NCBI RefSeq assembly: GCF_000374845.1
Contig: NZ_KB895424.1
Coordinates: forward strand, 1-64,000
DNA: 64,000 nt
Direction: 5' to 3'
Origin: Paenibacillus terrigena DSM 21567
Lineage (GTDB): Bacteria > Bacillota > Bacilli > Paenibacillales > Paenibacillaceae
Shown here: positions 41,277 to 50,886 of the stretch, piece after piece
Layout: the number at the start of each line of letters is the position of its first letter
Numbering within the stretch: the first letter of the stretch is position 1
The notes under the pieces: model-generated
Seen by the model: the letters and a program-made list of their open reading frames with translations, nothing else
Told to the model about the DNA's origin: nothing
Databases searched by the model: none
Program-made: the position numbers and the translations under genes

Positions 41277-41445
41277 TATGCAGAACCGGCTTGAAATGGC
41301 TTCATACAGGCAATGATTGGGATTGACCTTGTAATTCGAATGTGTTAATGATACAATAAGAATACTGTTCTTTAATGATGTAACCTAACGTTTTACACAT
41401 AACTTATCATTTTGATGTGAAGCTATTCTTACAGGAGGTGGAACT

Positions 41446-41685
41446 ATGGAAACTTTGTTCACAATTTTACTCGTCATTTTTTCGTTAGGCTTGATTGCTG
41501 TCGTTCTTCTACAGAAAGGGAAGAGCGCGGGGCTATCGGGTGCCATCTCCGGTGGAGCGGAACATCTTTTTGGTAAACAAAAGGCGCGCGGCTTGGATTT
41601 GTTCTTGCAGCGTTTGACGGTCGGACTTGCAGTCGGATTTTTCGTTCTTGCAATGGTCGTTGCTTATTTGGTTAAAGCGTCTTAA
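41446..41685 (+). CDS. secG: preprotein translocase subunit SecG
   Basis: Small auxiliary Sec subunit. 79 residues with two membrane helices (about 4-24 and 56-76) and the conserved loop [37 protein letters not shown] precedes the ATG. Confidence 0.95.
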   Translation: METLFTILLVIFSLGLIAVVLLQKGKSAGLSGAISGGAEHLFGKQKARGLDLFLQRLTVGLAVGFFVLAMVVAYLVKAS

Positions 41686-41700
41686 TTGAAGATGAGAACA

Positions 41701-41730
41701 AGCGGGAGATGATTTCTCCTGCTTTTTTTA
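41701..41730 (+). terminator. terminator after secG
   Basis: Stem AGCGGGAGA / TCTCCTGCT followed by seven T. Confidence 0.92.
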
Positions 41731-41846
41731 TTTTATACAGGCATAAGGATCTTTTTTAGGATTACGGATGTCTAAGCGACATTTCGTGTATACTGAGTAT
41801 ATATACATAGCAACACGAATCGATGGGATTGATTTGAGGTGATTTC

Positions 41847-44561
41847 TTGTTAACTGAACAAGATGTATTAGATTTTATGCAAGAGACGGCATATAAGCCG
41901 ATGACGTATCAGGAGATGGAGCAGCATTTTGGAATTGAGGATGCGCAGGAATTCAAGGCATTTCTGAAGCTGCTGATCCAGATGGAGCAGGAAGGGAAGA
42001 TCATTCGCACGCGTTCCGAACGGTACGGTATTCCGGAGCGAATGAATCTCCTACGCGGCCGGTTACAGGCCCATGCGAAGGGATTCGCATTCCTTATTCC
42101 AGATGATAGAGAACATCCGGATGTGTACATTCACGCGAACGATTTGAAGAGTGCGATGAATGGAGATATCGTCCTTGTACGTGTAACAACGAAGGGTGCG
42201 GCCGGTGGGAAATTAGAAGGTGAAGTCGCGCGTATCGTCAGTCGTGCGGTAACGCAAGTCGTGGGTACATTCCAGAATCATGAGACGTATGGGTTTGTCA
42301 TCCCGGATGACAAGCGGATTAATCGTGATATTTTCATACCGAAAGATGCATTCCAAGGTGCAGTGACGGGTCAGAAGGTTGTTGCGAAGATTGTTAATTA
42401 CCCAGAAGGCCGCGCGGCAGCGGAGGGGGAAGTTGTGGAGGTTCTGGGTCATAAAGATGATCCAGGTGTCGATATTCTCTCGATTATTCGCAAGCATCAG
42501 TTGCCTGAAGCGTTCCCTGAAGAAGTCATGGAAGAGGCAGCTTCAGCACCAGATTCGATTACAGACGAAGAAATTGCTCAGCAAGGTCGACGGGATCTTC
42601 GGGATATGCGCATTGTGACGATTGACGGAGAAGATGCGAAGGATTTGGACGATGCGGTGAACGTGGAACGTCTTCCTAACGGGAATTACAAGCTTGGTGT
42701 TCATATCGCGGACGTGGGTTACTATGTCCCAGAACGATCGAAGCTGGATCAAGAAGCTTATGCGCGTGGATGCAGCGTATATTTGGTGGATCGGGTTATT
42801 CCGATGCTGCCGCATCGTCTGTCGAACGGGATCTGCAGCTTGAATCCGCAGGTGGACCGCTTAACGCTCTCCTGTGAGATGGAATTCGATGAGCACATGA
42901 AAGTTGTGAACCATGATATATTCACGAGTGTGATCAAGACGAAAGAACGGATGACGTATACGAATGTACGTAAAATTCTAACGGAACCCGAAGAACATCC
43001 GGAGCTCATGGAGCGCTATCAGGACTTGGTGCCGGACTTCCAGCTGATGCGTGAGTTAGCAGAGCGGCTGCGGAAGCACCGGATGCGTCGCGGCGCGATT
43101 GATTTTGATTTCCAAGAATCAAAGGTCATTGTCGATGAGAATGGCAAACCGACTGATATTATCAAAAGAGAGCGATCGATCGCCGAGATGATCATTGAAG
43201 AGTTCATGCTCGCGGCCAATGAGACGGTGGCTGAACATTTCCACTGGTTGCGTGTTCCATTCCTTTACCGAATCCATGAAGACCCAGATTCAGAGAAGCT
43301 GATGACATTCATGCAATTCGCGGCGAATTTCGGTTTTGCGGTTCGGGGGAAAGGCAATTCCGTGCACCCTCGGGCGCTTCAGACATTACTCGAACAGATT
43401 CAAGGAACGAAGGAGCAGACCGTCATCAGCACGATGATGCTGCGTTCGATGAAGCAGGCGAAATACGATTCGGAAAGCTTAGGTCATTTTGGCTTGGCTG
43501 CTGAATTCTACTCGCATTTCACTTCACCGATTCGCCGTTATCCAGATTTGGTAATCCATCGTATTATTCGCGAGGTTGCAGAGAATGGCGGAGCACTCAC
43601 GGAACAGCGTCATGAATACCTCGCTTCTCGGATGAAGGAAATTGCACAGCAATCCTCGGAGCGTGAACGCGTGGCTGTGGATGCTGAACGTGATACAGAG
43701 CAGCTCAAGAAAGCGGAGTTCATGCTTGATAAGGTCGGCGAAGAATTCGAAGGTATGGTCAGCAGCGTGACGAGCTTCGGGATTTTCGTGGAGCTTGATA
43801 ACACGGTGGAAGGTTTGATTCGTCTAAGTGATATGACGGATGACTACTACCATTTCCATGAGCAGCATATGGCACTGATCGGTGAACGTACATCGAAGGT
43901 GTACCGGATTGGCGATGAAGTGAAGATTCGCGTTGCGCGTGTGAATATGGACGATCATACGATTGATTTCGAGATGATTGATACGAAGTCCCGAGGAGGT
44001 CAGCTGAATCTGATTGGCGGAGGCTTTGGCGAACGCGGTGGACGCGGCGGCAAGGGCAAGAGCAAAGGGTTCGGTCAAGGCGGCTTTGGAGCACGCGGTA
44101 AAGGTGATCGTGGCGGTAAACCCGGCAGCGGCAAATCAGAGCGATCCGGAGCAGGGAAACCGAGTTCGGATGCATCTCGCAGCAGCGCGGCTGGAACCAG
44201 CAGAGGTGGGAAATCTAGCCCGTTCAAACCAGATAGTCCGGGGAAAAAGGGTGGAAAGTTCGGCAAGTTCGAGTCGCGGGATCGTACACGTGGAGACCGT
44301 GGTGAATCGAAGAACCCATCATCGGAGCAAGGCAAAAAATTTGGCTTTGGTTCAGGTAAAGGCGGCTATGGTGCGCCGACACCATCGGAGCCCGGGTCAG
44401 AACCAAGCAGTGCCGGATTTGGTCTTGGTGAAGGTCGGAGTAAACCGCGCAAGAATACGTCAGAGAGCGGTATTTTTGTAGGTGAAGGCCAGAGCGCATC
44501 GAAGCGACGCGGAAAGCCGAAGAACGGTACGGCTTCGTTCGTTCGGAAGAAGCGGAAATAA
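41847..44561 (+). CDS. rnr: ribonuclease R with a long basic Gly/Ser tail
   Basis: 3'-5' exoribonuclease that degrades structured RNA and, with SmpB-tmRNA, non-stop mRNA. 904 residues, over 100 more than Bacillus RNase R. Order: N-terminal winged helix (1-60), cold-shock domains (70-220), RNB catalytic domain with [15 protein letters not shown] near 258 (metal Asp cluster) and [16 protein letters not shown] near 560, S1 domain ([23 protein letters not shown] near 637). From about 720 the tail is low-complexity, rich in Gly, Ser, Lys and Arg ([21 protein letters not shown]). Start TTG 41847 after GAGGTGATT. Confidence 0.95.
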   Translation: MLTEQDVLDFMQETAYKPMTYQEMEQHFGIEDAQEFKAFLKLLIQMEQEGKIIRTRSERYGIPERMNLLRGRLQAHAKGFAFLIPDDREHPDVYIHANDLKSAMNGDIVLVRVTTKGAAGGKLEGEVARIVSRAVTQVVGTFQNHETYGFVIPDDKRINRDIFIPKDAFQGAVTGQKVVAKIVNYPEGRAAAEGEVVEVLGHKDDPGVDILSIIRKHQLPEAFPEEVMEEAASAPDSITDEEIAQQGRRDLRDMRIVTIDGEDAKDLDDAVNVERLPNGNYKLGVHIADVGYYVPERSKLDQEAYARGCSVYLVDRVIPMLPHRLSNGICSLNPQVDRLTLSCEMEFDEHMKVVNHDIFTSVIKTKERMTYTNVRKILTEPEEHPELMERYQDLVPDFQLMRELAERLRKHRMRRGAIDFDFQESKVIVDENGKPTDIIKRERSIAEMIIEEFMLAANETVAEHFHWLRVPFLYRIHEDPDSEKLMTFMQFAANFGFAVRGKGNSVHPRALQTLLEQIQGTKEQTVISTMMLRSMKQAKYDSESLGHFGLAAEFYSHFTSPIRRYPDLVIHRIIREVAENGGALTEQRHEYLASRMKEIAQQSSERERVAVDAERDTEQLKKAEFMLDKVGEEFEGMVSSVTSFGIFVELDNTVEGLIRLSDMTDDYYHFHEQHMALIGERTSKVYRIGDEVKIRVARVNMDDHTIDFEMIDTKSRGGQLNLIGGGFGERGGRGGKGKSKGFGQGGFGARGKGDRGGKPGSGKSERSGAGKPSSDASRSSAAGTSRGGKSSPFKPDSPGKKGGKFGKFESRDRTRGDRGESKNPSSEQGKKFGFGSGKGGYGAPTPSEPGSEPSSAGFGLGEGRSKPRKNTSESGIFVGEGQSASKRRGKPKNGTASFVRKKRK

Positions 44562-44575
44562 GGGGTAACATGAAC

Positions 44576-44605
44576 AAGGAGTCTGCGGATCGCGCAGGCT
44601 CCTTT
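44576..44605 (+). terminator. terminator after rnr
   Basis: Stem AAGGAGTCTGC / GCAGGCTCCTT, then TTTT-poor tail. It lies between the convergent rnr and methyltransferase genes. Confidence 0.8.
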
Positions 44606-44639
44606 TGAATTTCGGATCGTAATATCGCGGGCGAAGGGG

Positions 44640-45740
44640 CTAGCGCGCTTTGGCGACGATGCCGTTATGCACTTTGATGGTGCCGTGTCTTAGGATGTCG
44701 AAGCCGTTCTCGTACACATAGAGACCCATCTGGCGGATGTCCATGAGTTCGCGGTACGTATGGTTCATAATATCCTCCATGACGGTGTAGAAGAGACGCG
44801 TCTTGAGATGTTTCTTCGGTGTCGTCAGAATGGCGTATCCACCAGGTTTCAGGAACTTGCGATGCCAATTCATAACTTCAGGCTTATGCTCATCTGGGAA
44901 ATGCTCGAGCAGTCCGACACTAATGACGATATCGAATTCCGGACCGAAGGTGAGGTTGCGTATATCATCAACGATGTAGTGAAGATTCATCTGATCTTTG
45001 TACCATACCTTGGGATGTCTCGTGGAAGGGTGAGATCCTAGGAAGGGATAGGATTTCGGGAATTGCCCGAATCGATCGGTTCGGCAGAATTCGTCATAGT
45101 CAACGAGGACGACTTCTCCGCCAGGATACATGGAATACAGCTGCATGGCTTCGTATCCTTCCGCAGCTCCTAGAAAAAGAATACGTGGCCGTGTGACATC
45201 GAGTCCGTGGAATAGCGCTCTTTTGCCGCGAGGGTCCCACACGCCGTCGGTGACACGATGTGCGATATTCCAGACGCTAAGCTGTGCGAGATCACTGAGC
45301 GCTGTTCGGACTTCGCTAGGATGAAAGCGGCTGAGTGATTTCCATAAGGATGCCCTCGTAGCTTGCAGCTCCTTCGGGACATCTTTTTCGAATAGGGTAT
45401 GAAAAGACTGGTTGAAGAGCTGCCAGGAGGTACGAATCGGCATCGTCTGTTCATGCTGCTGTTCCCAATCTCGACGGGCTTCCGACATGTTCTTCACCTG
45501 GAAAGGGCGGCCGATGTCCTTCCAACGGAGTTGGGACCAGTCGTAGACGGCCTTGGCATTGATAAATCGATCGAGGTGGACATTGTCGGGGTTACGAAGA
45601 TCTATCCGGAAATTGGCGAGCTTGTGCGTCGTATTGAAGTCTGCTTCGCTGTAAGGGTAGTGCGGCATTTGTGCTTCATGAAGTGAGTCGCTAGGAGCAG
45701 GAGATTGCACAGTGATCTGGGGTTCATGCTTCTCTTGCAT
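44640..45740 (-). CDS. class I SAM-dependent methyltransferase, substrate unknown
   Basis: 366 residues. The first 190 show no recognised domain and are rich in Trp, Arg and His. The C-terminal half is a Rossmann methyltransferase: motif I ILFLGAAEGYEAMQL near 188, acidic ribose-binding end VVLVDYD near 212, motif post-II YIVDDIRNLTFG near 257, motif IV DIVISVGLLEHFPDE near 271, GGYAILTTPKKH near 303. The motif pattern is that of small-molecule methyltransferases. It is the only minus-strand gene between rnr and smpB, where Bacillus has none, so it is a lineage insertion. Its start has GGAGGAAC upstream. Confidence 0.8.
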   Translation of the reverse strand: MQEKHEPQITVQSPAPSDSLHEAQMPHYPYSEADFNTTHKLANFRIDLRNPDNVHLDRFINAKAVYDWSQLRWKDIGRPFQVKNMSEARRDWEQQHEQTMPIRTSWQLFNQSFHTLFEKDVPKELQATRASLWKSLSRFHPSEVRTALSDLAQLSVWNIAHRVTDGVWDPRGKRALFHGLDVTRPRILFLGAAEGYEAMQLYSMYPGGEVVLVDYDEFCRTDRFGQFPKSYPFLGSHPSTRHPKVWYKDQMNLHYIVDDIRNLTFGPEFDIVISVGLLEHFPDEHKPEVMNWHRKFLKPGGYAILTTPKKHLKTRLFYTVMEDIMNHTYRELMDIRQMGLYVYENGFDILRHGTIKVHNGIVAKAR

Positions 45741-45886
45741 GCGTTGTTCCTCCTTCGTTCATGGCTATTACCGTATCATATGAATCGTAGCTTCTAACCA
45801 ACCATCTGACAAGGCGGTTCGATGTAAATATTTTTCAGAAGAGAGTAAGTTCAATTGCATTAGCGGTTCTGAGCGTGCCTTTCTCC

Positions 45887-45916
45887 TTGATTTGACGCTG
45901 CGGGGTTTGCTACAAT
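45887..45916 (+). promoter_or_regulatory. putative smpB promoter
   Basis: TTGATT, 18-bp spacer, TACAAT, about 50 bp before smpB. Confidence 0.5.
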
Positions 45917-45964
45917 AGAGGTCTATAGCATCGGGCGGATGGACGCTCGAAAGGAGTGATTATC

Positions 45965-46444
45965 ATGGGTAAAAAGAGTGATGGCAAATTGCTCGCCCAG
46001 AATAAGAAGGCATCCCATGATTATTTTATTGAAGATACGTATGAAGCGGGTCTGGTGCTGACCGGAACGGAGATTAAATCCTTGCGTACAGGAAGAGCGA
46101 ACATCGGTGATGCGTTTGCGACAATTCGTAACGGGGAAATCTTCATCCACAATATGCATATTAGTCCGTTCGAACAAGGGAATCGCTTTAATCCGACAGA
46201 TCCAACGCGTACGCGTAAGCTGCTCTTGCACCGTGTTCAGATTCATAAGCTGTTGGGGCAGACGAAGACCGAAGGATATACGATTGTTCCTCTGAAAATC
46301 TACGTTCGCAATGGCTATGCCAAATTGCTGATAGGTTTAGGTCGAGGGAAGAAACAATACGATAAACGTGAATCTGCGGCGAAGCGGGATGCACAACGCG
46401 ATATTCAGCGTATTCTTCGTGAGAAGCAGAAAGTGGCTAGATAA
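45965..46444 (+). CDS. smpB: tmRNA-binding protein SmpB
   Basis: Binds tmRNA and brings it to stalled ribosomes. 159 residues: [28 protein letters not shown] near 14, [19 protein letters not shown] near 62, [17 protein letters not shown] near 135, and a basic C-terminus. ATG 45965 has AAGGAGTG 6 nt upstream. ssrA follows 255 bp later. Confidence 0.97.
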   Translation: MGKKSDGKLLAQNKKASHDYFIEDTYEAGLVLTGTEIKSLRTGRANIGDAFATIRNGEIFIHNMHISPFEQGNRFNPTDPTRTRKLLLHRVQIHKLLGQTKTEGYTIVPLKIYVRNGYAKLLIGLGRGKKQYDKRESAAKRDAQRDIQRILREKQKVAR

Positions 46445-46491
46445 TCTTGCCTTGGATAAACCTAGTGAGATGATGAACATTTTGGTGTTCC

Positions 46492-46521
46492 TTTACTTTT
46501 GAGGGTCCAAGGCCGTATAAT
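46492..46521 (+). promoter_or_regulatory. possible distal ssrA promoter
   Basis: TTTACT, 18 bp, TATAAT, with a start about 170 nt before mature tmRNA. A closer weak candidate is TTGGTT-N17-TTATAG ending near 46659. Confidence 0.45.
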
Positions 46522-46699
46522 GAGAATGTAATCGTGAGTGACCGACATGGATATTCACGATGACTATCTACCATGCTCGATTGAAGTCGGTGGACTTCAG
46601 AATTATCACTGGTCCAGATCGAATTTAGTTGGTTCGATCGGCGCATTCCCTTTATAGAAACAGTGGTCCTTACGAGGACGCAGACGTTTCTACATTCAT

Positions 46700-47063
46700 G
46701 GGGGCGTTCTTGGATTCGACGGGGGTAGTTCGGGCATGAGTAGCGGGTAGTGGGGACGCGACCGCTTCATCAACGCTAAAGCCTATTAAACGGCAAACAA
46801 CAAAACAACTTCGCATTAGCAGCTTAATAACCTGTTAGCGAGCTTCGCCTCTGCATCGCCCATGTGCCGAGACCGGGGCCCAACTTTAGTGGGATACGCT
46901 GTCACATCTCCGCCTGGGGTGTGCTGAAGAAGACAATCAGGCTGACCCAAAGTATAGCCGGTTACGGGGCGATACTCGGGTGACATCAAAACTGTAACTA
47001 CACCCGTAGAAGCTTATGTTGCGTTATCTTCGGACAGGGGTTCGATTCCCCTCGCCTCCACCA
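46700..47063 (+). ncRNA. ssrA: transfer-messenger RNA
   Basis: tRNA-like ends GGGGGCG and CGCCTCC-A-CCA pair; the T arm is GGACAGGGGTTCGATTCCCC. The tag frame, read GGC 46792 to TAATAA 46825, encodes GKQQNNFALAA, ending in the ALAA degradation signal. Pseudoknot-type stems fill the rest. The 3' end serves as the attachment site discussed under findings. Confidence 0.97.
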
Positions 47064-47067
47064 ACAT

Positions 47068-47097
47068 GAAAAAGGACACCTCAGAGGTGTCCTTTTT
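47068..47097 (+). terminator. ssrA terminator
   Basis: Stem AAAAAGGACACCTC / GAGGTGTCCTTTTT. Confidence 0.95.
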
Positions 47098-47114
47098 GCA
47101 TTGTGTGGAGACGA

Positions 47115-47333
47115 GACAGGGGATCGCCCCTGTCAGGGGTTCAGCCCGCGCGCAGGGAGCGAAAACAAGGGGTCCCCGCAAAGTAATCGGAAATCGCTGT
47201 AAGACTAAGCTTCACTTTGTGGGGTTGAGCATGGGAGCACGGCGTTTATATCCAACCTCTAATATCGCCGGCGGAGGATAGGCATCGTGAGCAAGTAAGA
47301 TGGAGATATGAACATTCCCCTCGCCTCCATCAT
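47115..47333 (+). repeat. ssrA-linked repeat module A with att-like core
   Basis: Begins with the inverted repeat GACAGGGG / CCCCTGTC, continues CAGGGGTTCAGCCCGCGCGC, contains the hairpin element CCCCGCAAAGT (47174-47184) / ACTTTGTGGGG (47214-47224), then a 95-bp block (47235-47329) that ends in ATTCCCCTCGCCTCCA, identical to the 3' end of ssrA (47045-47060). The 95-bp block recurs at 50754-50848 with 4 mismatches. No gene inside. Confidence 0.85.
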
Positions 47334-47334
47334 G

Positions 47335-47364
47335 AAAAGCCCGACCTCACGCGGTCGGGCTTTT
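47335..47364 (+). terminator. terminator following repeat module A
   Basis: Stem AAAAGCCCGACC / GGTCGGGCTTTT. Nearly the same hairpin recurs at 52028. Confidence 0.9.
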
Positions 47365-47577
47365 GATTTGCTCGGAATTGTAGACGGATTGTAGACATCA
47401 GATGAAATAGAAGTCTATTTTTTGATTATCCTGTAGACGAAAAGTCTACAAGTTATAGAAGGGTGTGCTCCCAAGCGATATTTTTACAAATTACTGCAAC
47501 TCTTTAACATGTAAATTTACAGTTCATCTTTATACTTAAATCGATATCATAATGTATTCGAAGGGGATTATAACTAC
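47365..47577. other. A/T-rich upstream region of the PHP/S-layer gene
   Basis: No gene. It contains two GTAGAC-type words in GAATTGTAGACGGATTGTAGAC and CTGTAGACGAAAAGTCTAC (GTAGAC...GTCTAC inverted repeat at 47432-47451), which may be a regulatory site for 47578. Confidence 0.45.
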
Positions 47578-50358
47578 ATGAACAGCAAGCTGAAGTCTTT
47601 AATTTGTACCTCATTCGCCTTTTTCATGCTCGCACAGAGTATGGCGACGGTGTCTGCAACAGGGAACACACCTTCCACCAATTCAACAGGAAGATGGATG
47701 TCTGGTGAGTACCATACCCACACCATACAATCGGCAGATGCATCCGAATCTTTTATGAAATTGGAAAATGTACTCGACGCTGCGTTTCGAGAGGATCTTG
47801 ACAATAAGCCTGTAGAAACAGTCACATCACTGACGTACGGCAATCCCTTTGATTTCATCGTGCTATCTGATCATCTGCGCGATTCACCGCGAGATCCAGA
47901 TGGTAACAGTAAGCCTACTGCACGTTGGGAAGCGATTAAAGAACAGCAGGACAAGCTTGCAGCGCTCCAATCTACTGGAAAATACGTAGGTAAATTCATT
48001 TATTCTGGCTTCGAATGGGACATGATGGGTTTGGATCATGGTTCTGTTGGTATTATTGATTCCAAAAGTAATGAAGTACCCATCGACGCTATTCATCAAT
48101 TCGAATGGTTGTACAGCTACGATACAACTCCAGGTATGTTTCATTCAAATGAGGATGCTCTTTGGGGACCGAGACTTGATAAGAATACGTTGAAACTCGA
48201 TAAAAATAAAACATTTGAAGCCATTGAATGGCTGAAAACGAATTACCCGGAGAGTTATGTATTGCTTAACCATCCGTCTAGACATAACGGCAGCAGTACG
48301 GGTGTTGTCACTATCGAAGACATTCGTAAGATGAATGATATTGCTCCTGAAATTGTGTTTGGCATGGAAGGGTTGCCGGGTAACCAAATGGCAGCCGGTG
48401 GGAATAGATCGGAATTAGCTGACGTATACGGCGGAGCTGATGTCATGGTCGCAAAGGTCGGCGGAATGTGGGATGCCATGCTTGGTGAAGGTCGCCACTT
48501 CTGGAACTTCACAAATTCCGACTTTCATTTTAAGGTGAGCAGCAATCGGAGTTATTCAAGCGGTTACTGGCCTAGCGAGTACTCGCGAAACAATACTTGG
48601 GTCGAGGGTAATACCTTCAAAGATATTGTTGAGGGTATGCGTTCAGGTAAATCTTATGCGGTTTATGGCGATCTCATCAATGCGCTTGACTTCAAAGCTA
48701 CTGGAAATGGCGCTCAAGCTGAAATGGGCGAGAACCTACAGGTAACCGAAGGGGATCTTACAACAATCAGCATTCGCTTTAAGAGCCCAGAGCACAACAA
48801 TTACGCACCAATCAGCCCGCATAATACCTCAGTCACTAATGATACCAAAGTAGATCATGTCGATCTAATCTCTGGAGAAGTGACTGGTAAGCTCGATGAA
48901 AGTCAATATGCCAGCAATACAACCAATGCCACGACGAAAGTCATTAAACGCTTTACCCAAGACGATTGGGGACAACCCGATGCCGAAGGCTATTATACTG
49001 TCTCTTATAAGGTGCCTGCGGATACAAACCGTTATTATCGTTTGCGCGGTACGAATCTGGGTACAGACGTAGCAGGCTTTACAGCTAGCGGAGAGCCTTT
49101 ACAAGATCAATCATTTGATAGGGGTAGTGACACGCCGGAGCAGAACGAGGAACGCTTCAATAATATTAATGACCGTAACTATACAGGATTGTGGTTTTAT
49201 TCCAACCCGATCTTTGTTGATGTCACCGCACTCAGTGATGAGCAGGCAGTTAACGATACGATTACTAGTGTAACTTCAACACTTGGTGATACAAGTGCGA
49301 TTACCACTAACATTCCCCTTCCTTCTGAAGGATTGCATGGTACACAGATTGAATGGAAGAGCAGTAATACGAATGTCATTCGCATCGACAACAACACCGC
49401 GGTTGTTACACGTCCATCCTCTGACATGGGGGATATGAGTATCACACTAACTGCAACGATCTCTCGCGGGGATCACAGCGTAAATAAACCGTACACCTTT
49501 ATCGTTAGAGCCAACCCTTCTAACAATTCGTCAGGCAATAGCTCGTCATCAGGCAATACTTCGCCAGGCAACAACTCTAGCAAGCCGAATGCGTCTGTCT
49601 CAGGTGGTGGAGGGACAGTTACTGCTGATTCGAATGGCAATATTACAATAACACCTGATAAAGGTTACCAGGTTAAAGATGTTACGATCAATGGGATATC
49701 TAAGGGAGCACTCACTCAATTGACAGGTATGAAATCTTCTGATCAAGTTGTTGTGACTTTCGAGAAGCTTCCGGAGCAACCTCAGAAGCCAACTGAGCCT
49801 GCTAAACCTGTTGTTACTTTTAGTGATGTTTCGAATCACTGGGCGGTTTCATCCATTAACTATGTTGTGGAGCATGGATTGTTCACGGGTACCGCGCCAA
49901 ATACGTTTAGCCCGAACCAAACTATGACTCGTGGTATGCTGGTCACGGTTATGCACCGCTTAGCTGGTAAACCAGAAGTAGGGTCAAGTCACTTCAAAGA
50001 TGTTAATACGAATGCCTATTACAGTGATGCGGTAGCTTGGGCAAGTCAGAATAACATTGTCCATGGGGTTGATAGTAGTCACTTTGCTCCAGATCGACCG
50101 ATTACTCGTGAACAACTTGTACAGATGCTCTTCAATTATGCAAAAGCAAACCAATTGAATGTTAACGCTAGCCAGTCATTAGTCGCTTTCACAGATGCGA
50201 AGAAAATCTCAGCTTGGGCAGTTGATGCCATGAAGTGGTCCGTAAGCAACCAGTTACTTTCTGGTAAGGGTAATGGCATGCTGGATCCGACGGGTGCTGT
50301 ATCACGTGCTGAAGTCGCAGCAATTATTAATCGTTTTATGACTACCTTTAACATGTAA
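47578..50358 (+). CDS. secreted PHP-domain protein with Ig-like region and three SLH domains
   Basis: 926-residue surface protein. Signal peptide about 1-28 (cleavage near VSA-TG). A PHP metal-dependent phosphoesterase-like domain (about 38-400): GEYHTHTIQSAD near 43, FIVLSDHLRDS near 95, LNHPSRH near 225, and FTNSDFHFK near 310 supply the metal His/Asp residues. Residues 560-640 look like an atrophied bacterial Ig domain (ALSDEQAVNDTITSV, IEWKSSNTNVI). A Ser/Asn/Gly linker (NNSSGNSSSSGN) and an InlB-type repeat (GYQVKDVTINGIS) follow, then three SLH domains (745-926) that anchor it to wall polymer. It is the sole gene between two ssrA-end copies. Confidence 0.88.
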   Translation: MNSKLKSLICTSFAFFMLAQSMATVSATGNTPSTNSTGRWMSGEYHTHTIQSADASESFMKLENVLDAAFREDLDNKPVETVTSLTYGNPFDFIVLSDHLRDSPRDPDGNSKPTARWEAIKEQQDKLAALQSTGKYVGKFIYSGFEWDMMGLDHGSVGIIDSKSNEVPIDAIHQFEWLYSYDTTPGMFHSNEDALWGPRLDKNTLKLDKNKTFEAIEWLKTNYPESYVLLNHPSRHNGSSTGVVTIEDIRKMNDIAPEIVFGMEGLPGNQMAAGGNRSELADVYGGADVMVAKVGGMWDAMLGEGRHFWNFTNSDFHFKVSSNRSYSSGYWPSEYSRNNTWVEGNTFKDIVEGMRSGKSYAVYGDLINALDFKATGNGAQAEMGENLQVTEGDLTTISIRFKSPEHNNYAPISPHNTSVTNDTKVDHVDLISGEVTGKLDESQYASNTTNATTKVIKRFTQDDWGQPDAEGYYTVSYKVPADTNRYYRLRGTNLGTDVAGFTASGEPLQDQSFDRGSDTPEQNEERFNNINDRNYTGLWFYSNPIFVDVTALSDEQAVNDTITSVTSTLGDTSAITTNIPLPSEGLHGTQIEWKSSNTNVIRIDNNTAVVTRPSSDMGDMSITLTATISRGDHSVNKPYTFIVRANPSNNSSGNSSSSGNTSPGNNSSKPNASVSGGGGTVTADSNGNITITPDKGYQVKDVTINGISKGALTQLTGMKSSDQVVVTFEKLPEQPQKPTEPAKPVVTFSDVSNHWAVSSINYVVEHGLFTGTAPNTFSPNQTMTRGMLVTVMHRLAGKPEVGSSHFKDVNTNAYYSDAVAWASQNNIVHGVDSSHFAPDRPITREQLVQMLFNYAKANQLNVNASQSLVAFTDAKKISAWAVDAMKWSVSNQLLSGKGNGMLDPTGAVSRAEVAAIINRFMTTFNM

Positions 50359-50394
50359 CAATAAATACCATTTTCAAATGGACAAAAGTGCACC

Positions 50395-50409
50395 TTCCCT
50401 CGCCTCCAT
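50395..50409 (+). repeat. degenerate ssrA 3'-end copy
   Basis: TTCCCTCGCCTCCA, one C shorter than the ssrA end TTCCCCTCGCCTCCA, immediately followed by a terminator, as after ssrA itself. Confidence 0.75.
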
Positions 50410-50413
50410 ACTG

Positions 50414-50444
50414 AAAACCCAGTCCCCACAAGGGCTGGGTTTTC
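50414..50444 (+). terminator. terminator after the 50395 core copy
   Basis: Stem AAAACCCAGTCC / GGGCTGGGTTTT. Confidence 0.88.
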
Positions 50445-50467
50445 TATGTGTAAAGAAGAGAAAAATC

Positions 50468-50688
50468 CTATTTTGCATGCTTATCTGGCTGATGAATACC
50501 AAATACATTTCCTTCTGTGTCAATGTAATACCCTTGCCATGCCATTCCAGGCAGTGCATACTTTGGTAATGCGAGCTTGCCTCCGAGATTAAGAATTTTA
50601 GTTTCAGTAGAATCATAGTCTTCTACTCCCATAGTACATGCATAACCATTCATAGCCTGTCCAGGTTGGGGGGAAGCACCTTGACGTT
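50468..50688 (-). pseudogene. truncated VOC-family (glyoxalase-fold) gene
   Basis: The minus strand encodes the C-terminal half of a VOC protein (MNGYACTMGVEDYDSTE to GIHQPDKHAK), about 90% identical in protein to residues 70-131 of the intact gene at 52078. Nucleotide similarity continues to 50688 (CCTTGACGTT) and stops exactly where repeat module B begins, so the 5' half was lost by recombination with the repeat. Confidence 0.85.
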
Positions 50689-50851
50689 CCTGTCAGGGTT
50701 CAGTCCGCGCGCAGGGAGCGAATGAGATGCTTCGGAGGGGTAGCTTCGCGAACGAGCACGGCGTTTATATCCCACCTCTAATATCGTCTGCGGAGGATGG
50801 GCATCGTGAGCAAGTAAGATGGAGATATGAACATTCCCCTCGCCTCCACCA
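50689..50851 (+). repeat. ssrA-linked repeat module B with att-like core
   Basis: Starts CCTGTCAGGGTTCAGTCCGC, lacks the CCCCGCAAAGT hairpin of module A (different 30-nt interior), shares the 95-bp block 50754-50848 (91 of 95 identical), and ends ATTCCCCTCGCCTCCACCA (50833-50851), the full 3' end of ssrA including CCA. Confidence 0.85.
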
Positions 50852-50854
50852 TGT

Positions 50855-50886
50855 AAATCCACAACCGCATGAGGTTGTGGGTTTTT
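50855..50886 (+). terminator. terminator after repeat module B
   Basis: Stem AAATCCACAACC / GGTTGTGGGTTT with a T run. The 20 bases CACCATGTAAATCCACAACC (50847-50866) recur at 62553. Confidence 0.9.

Noticed and set aside
41847-44561. Repetitive Gly/Ser codons at the 3' end of rnr as a possible tandem DNA repeat or frameshift
   Set aside because: The frame stays open to a normal stop and there is no fixed repeat unit; it is a low-complexity protein tail.
47066-47281. 71-codon frame starting in the ssrA terminator
   Set aside because: Spans the terminator and repeat module A; the sister module B does not keep the frame open in the same way, and there is no ribosome site for the ATG.
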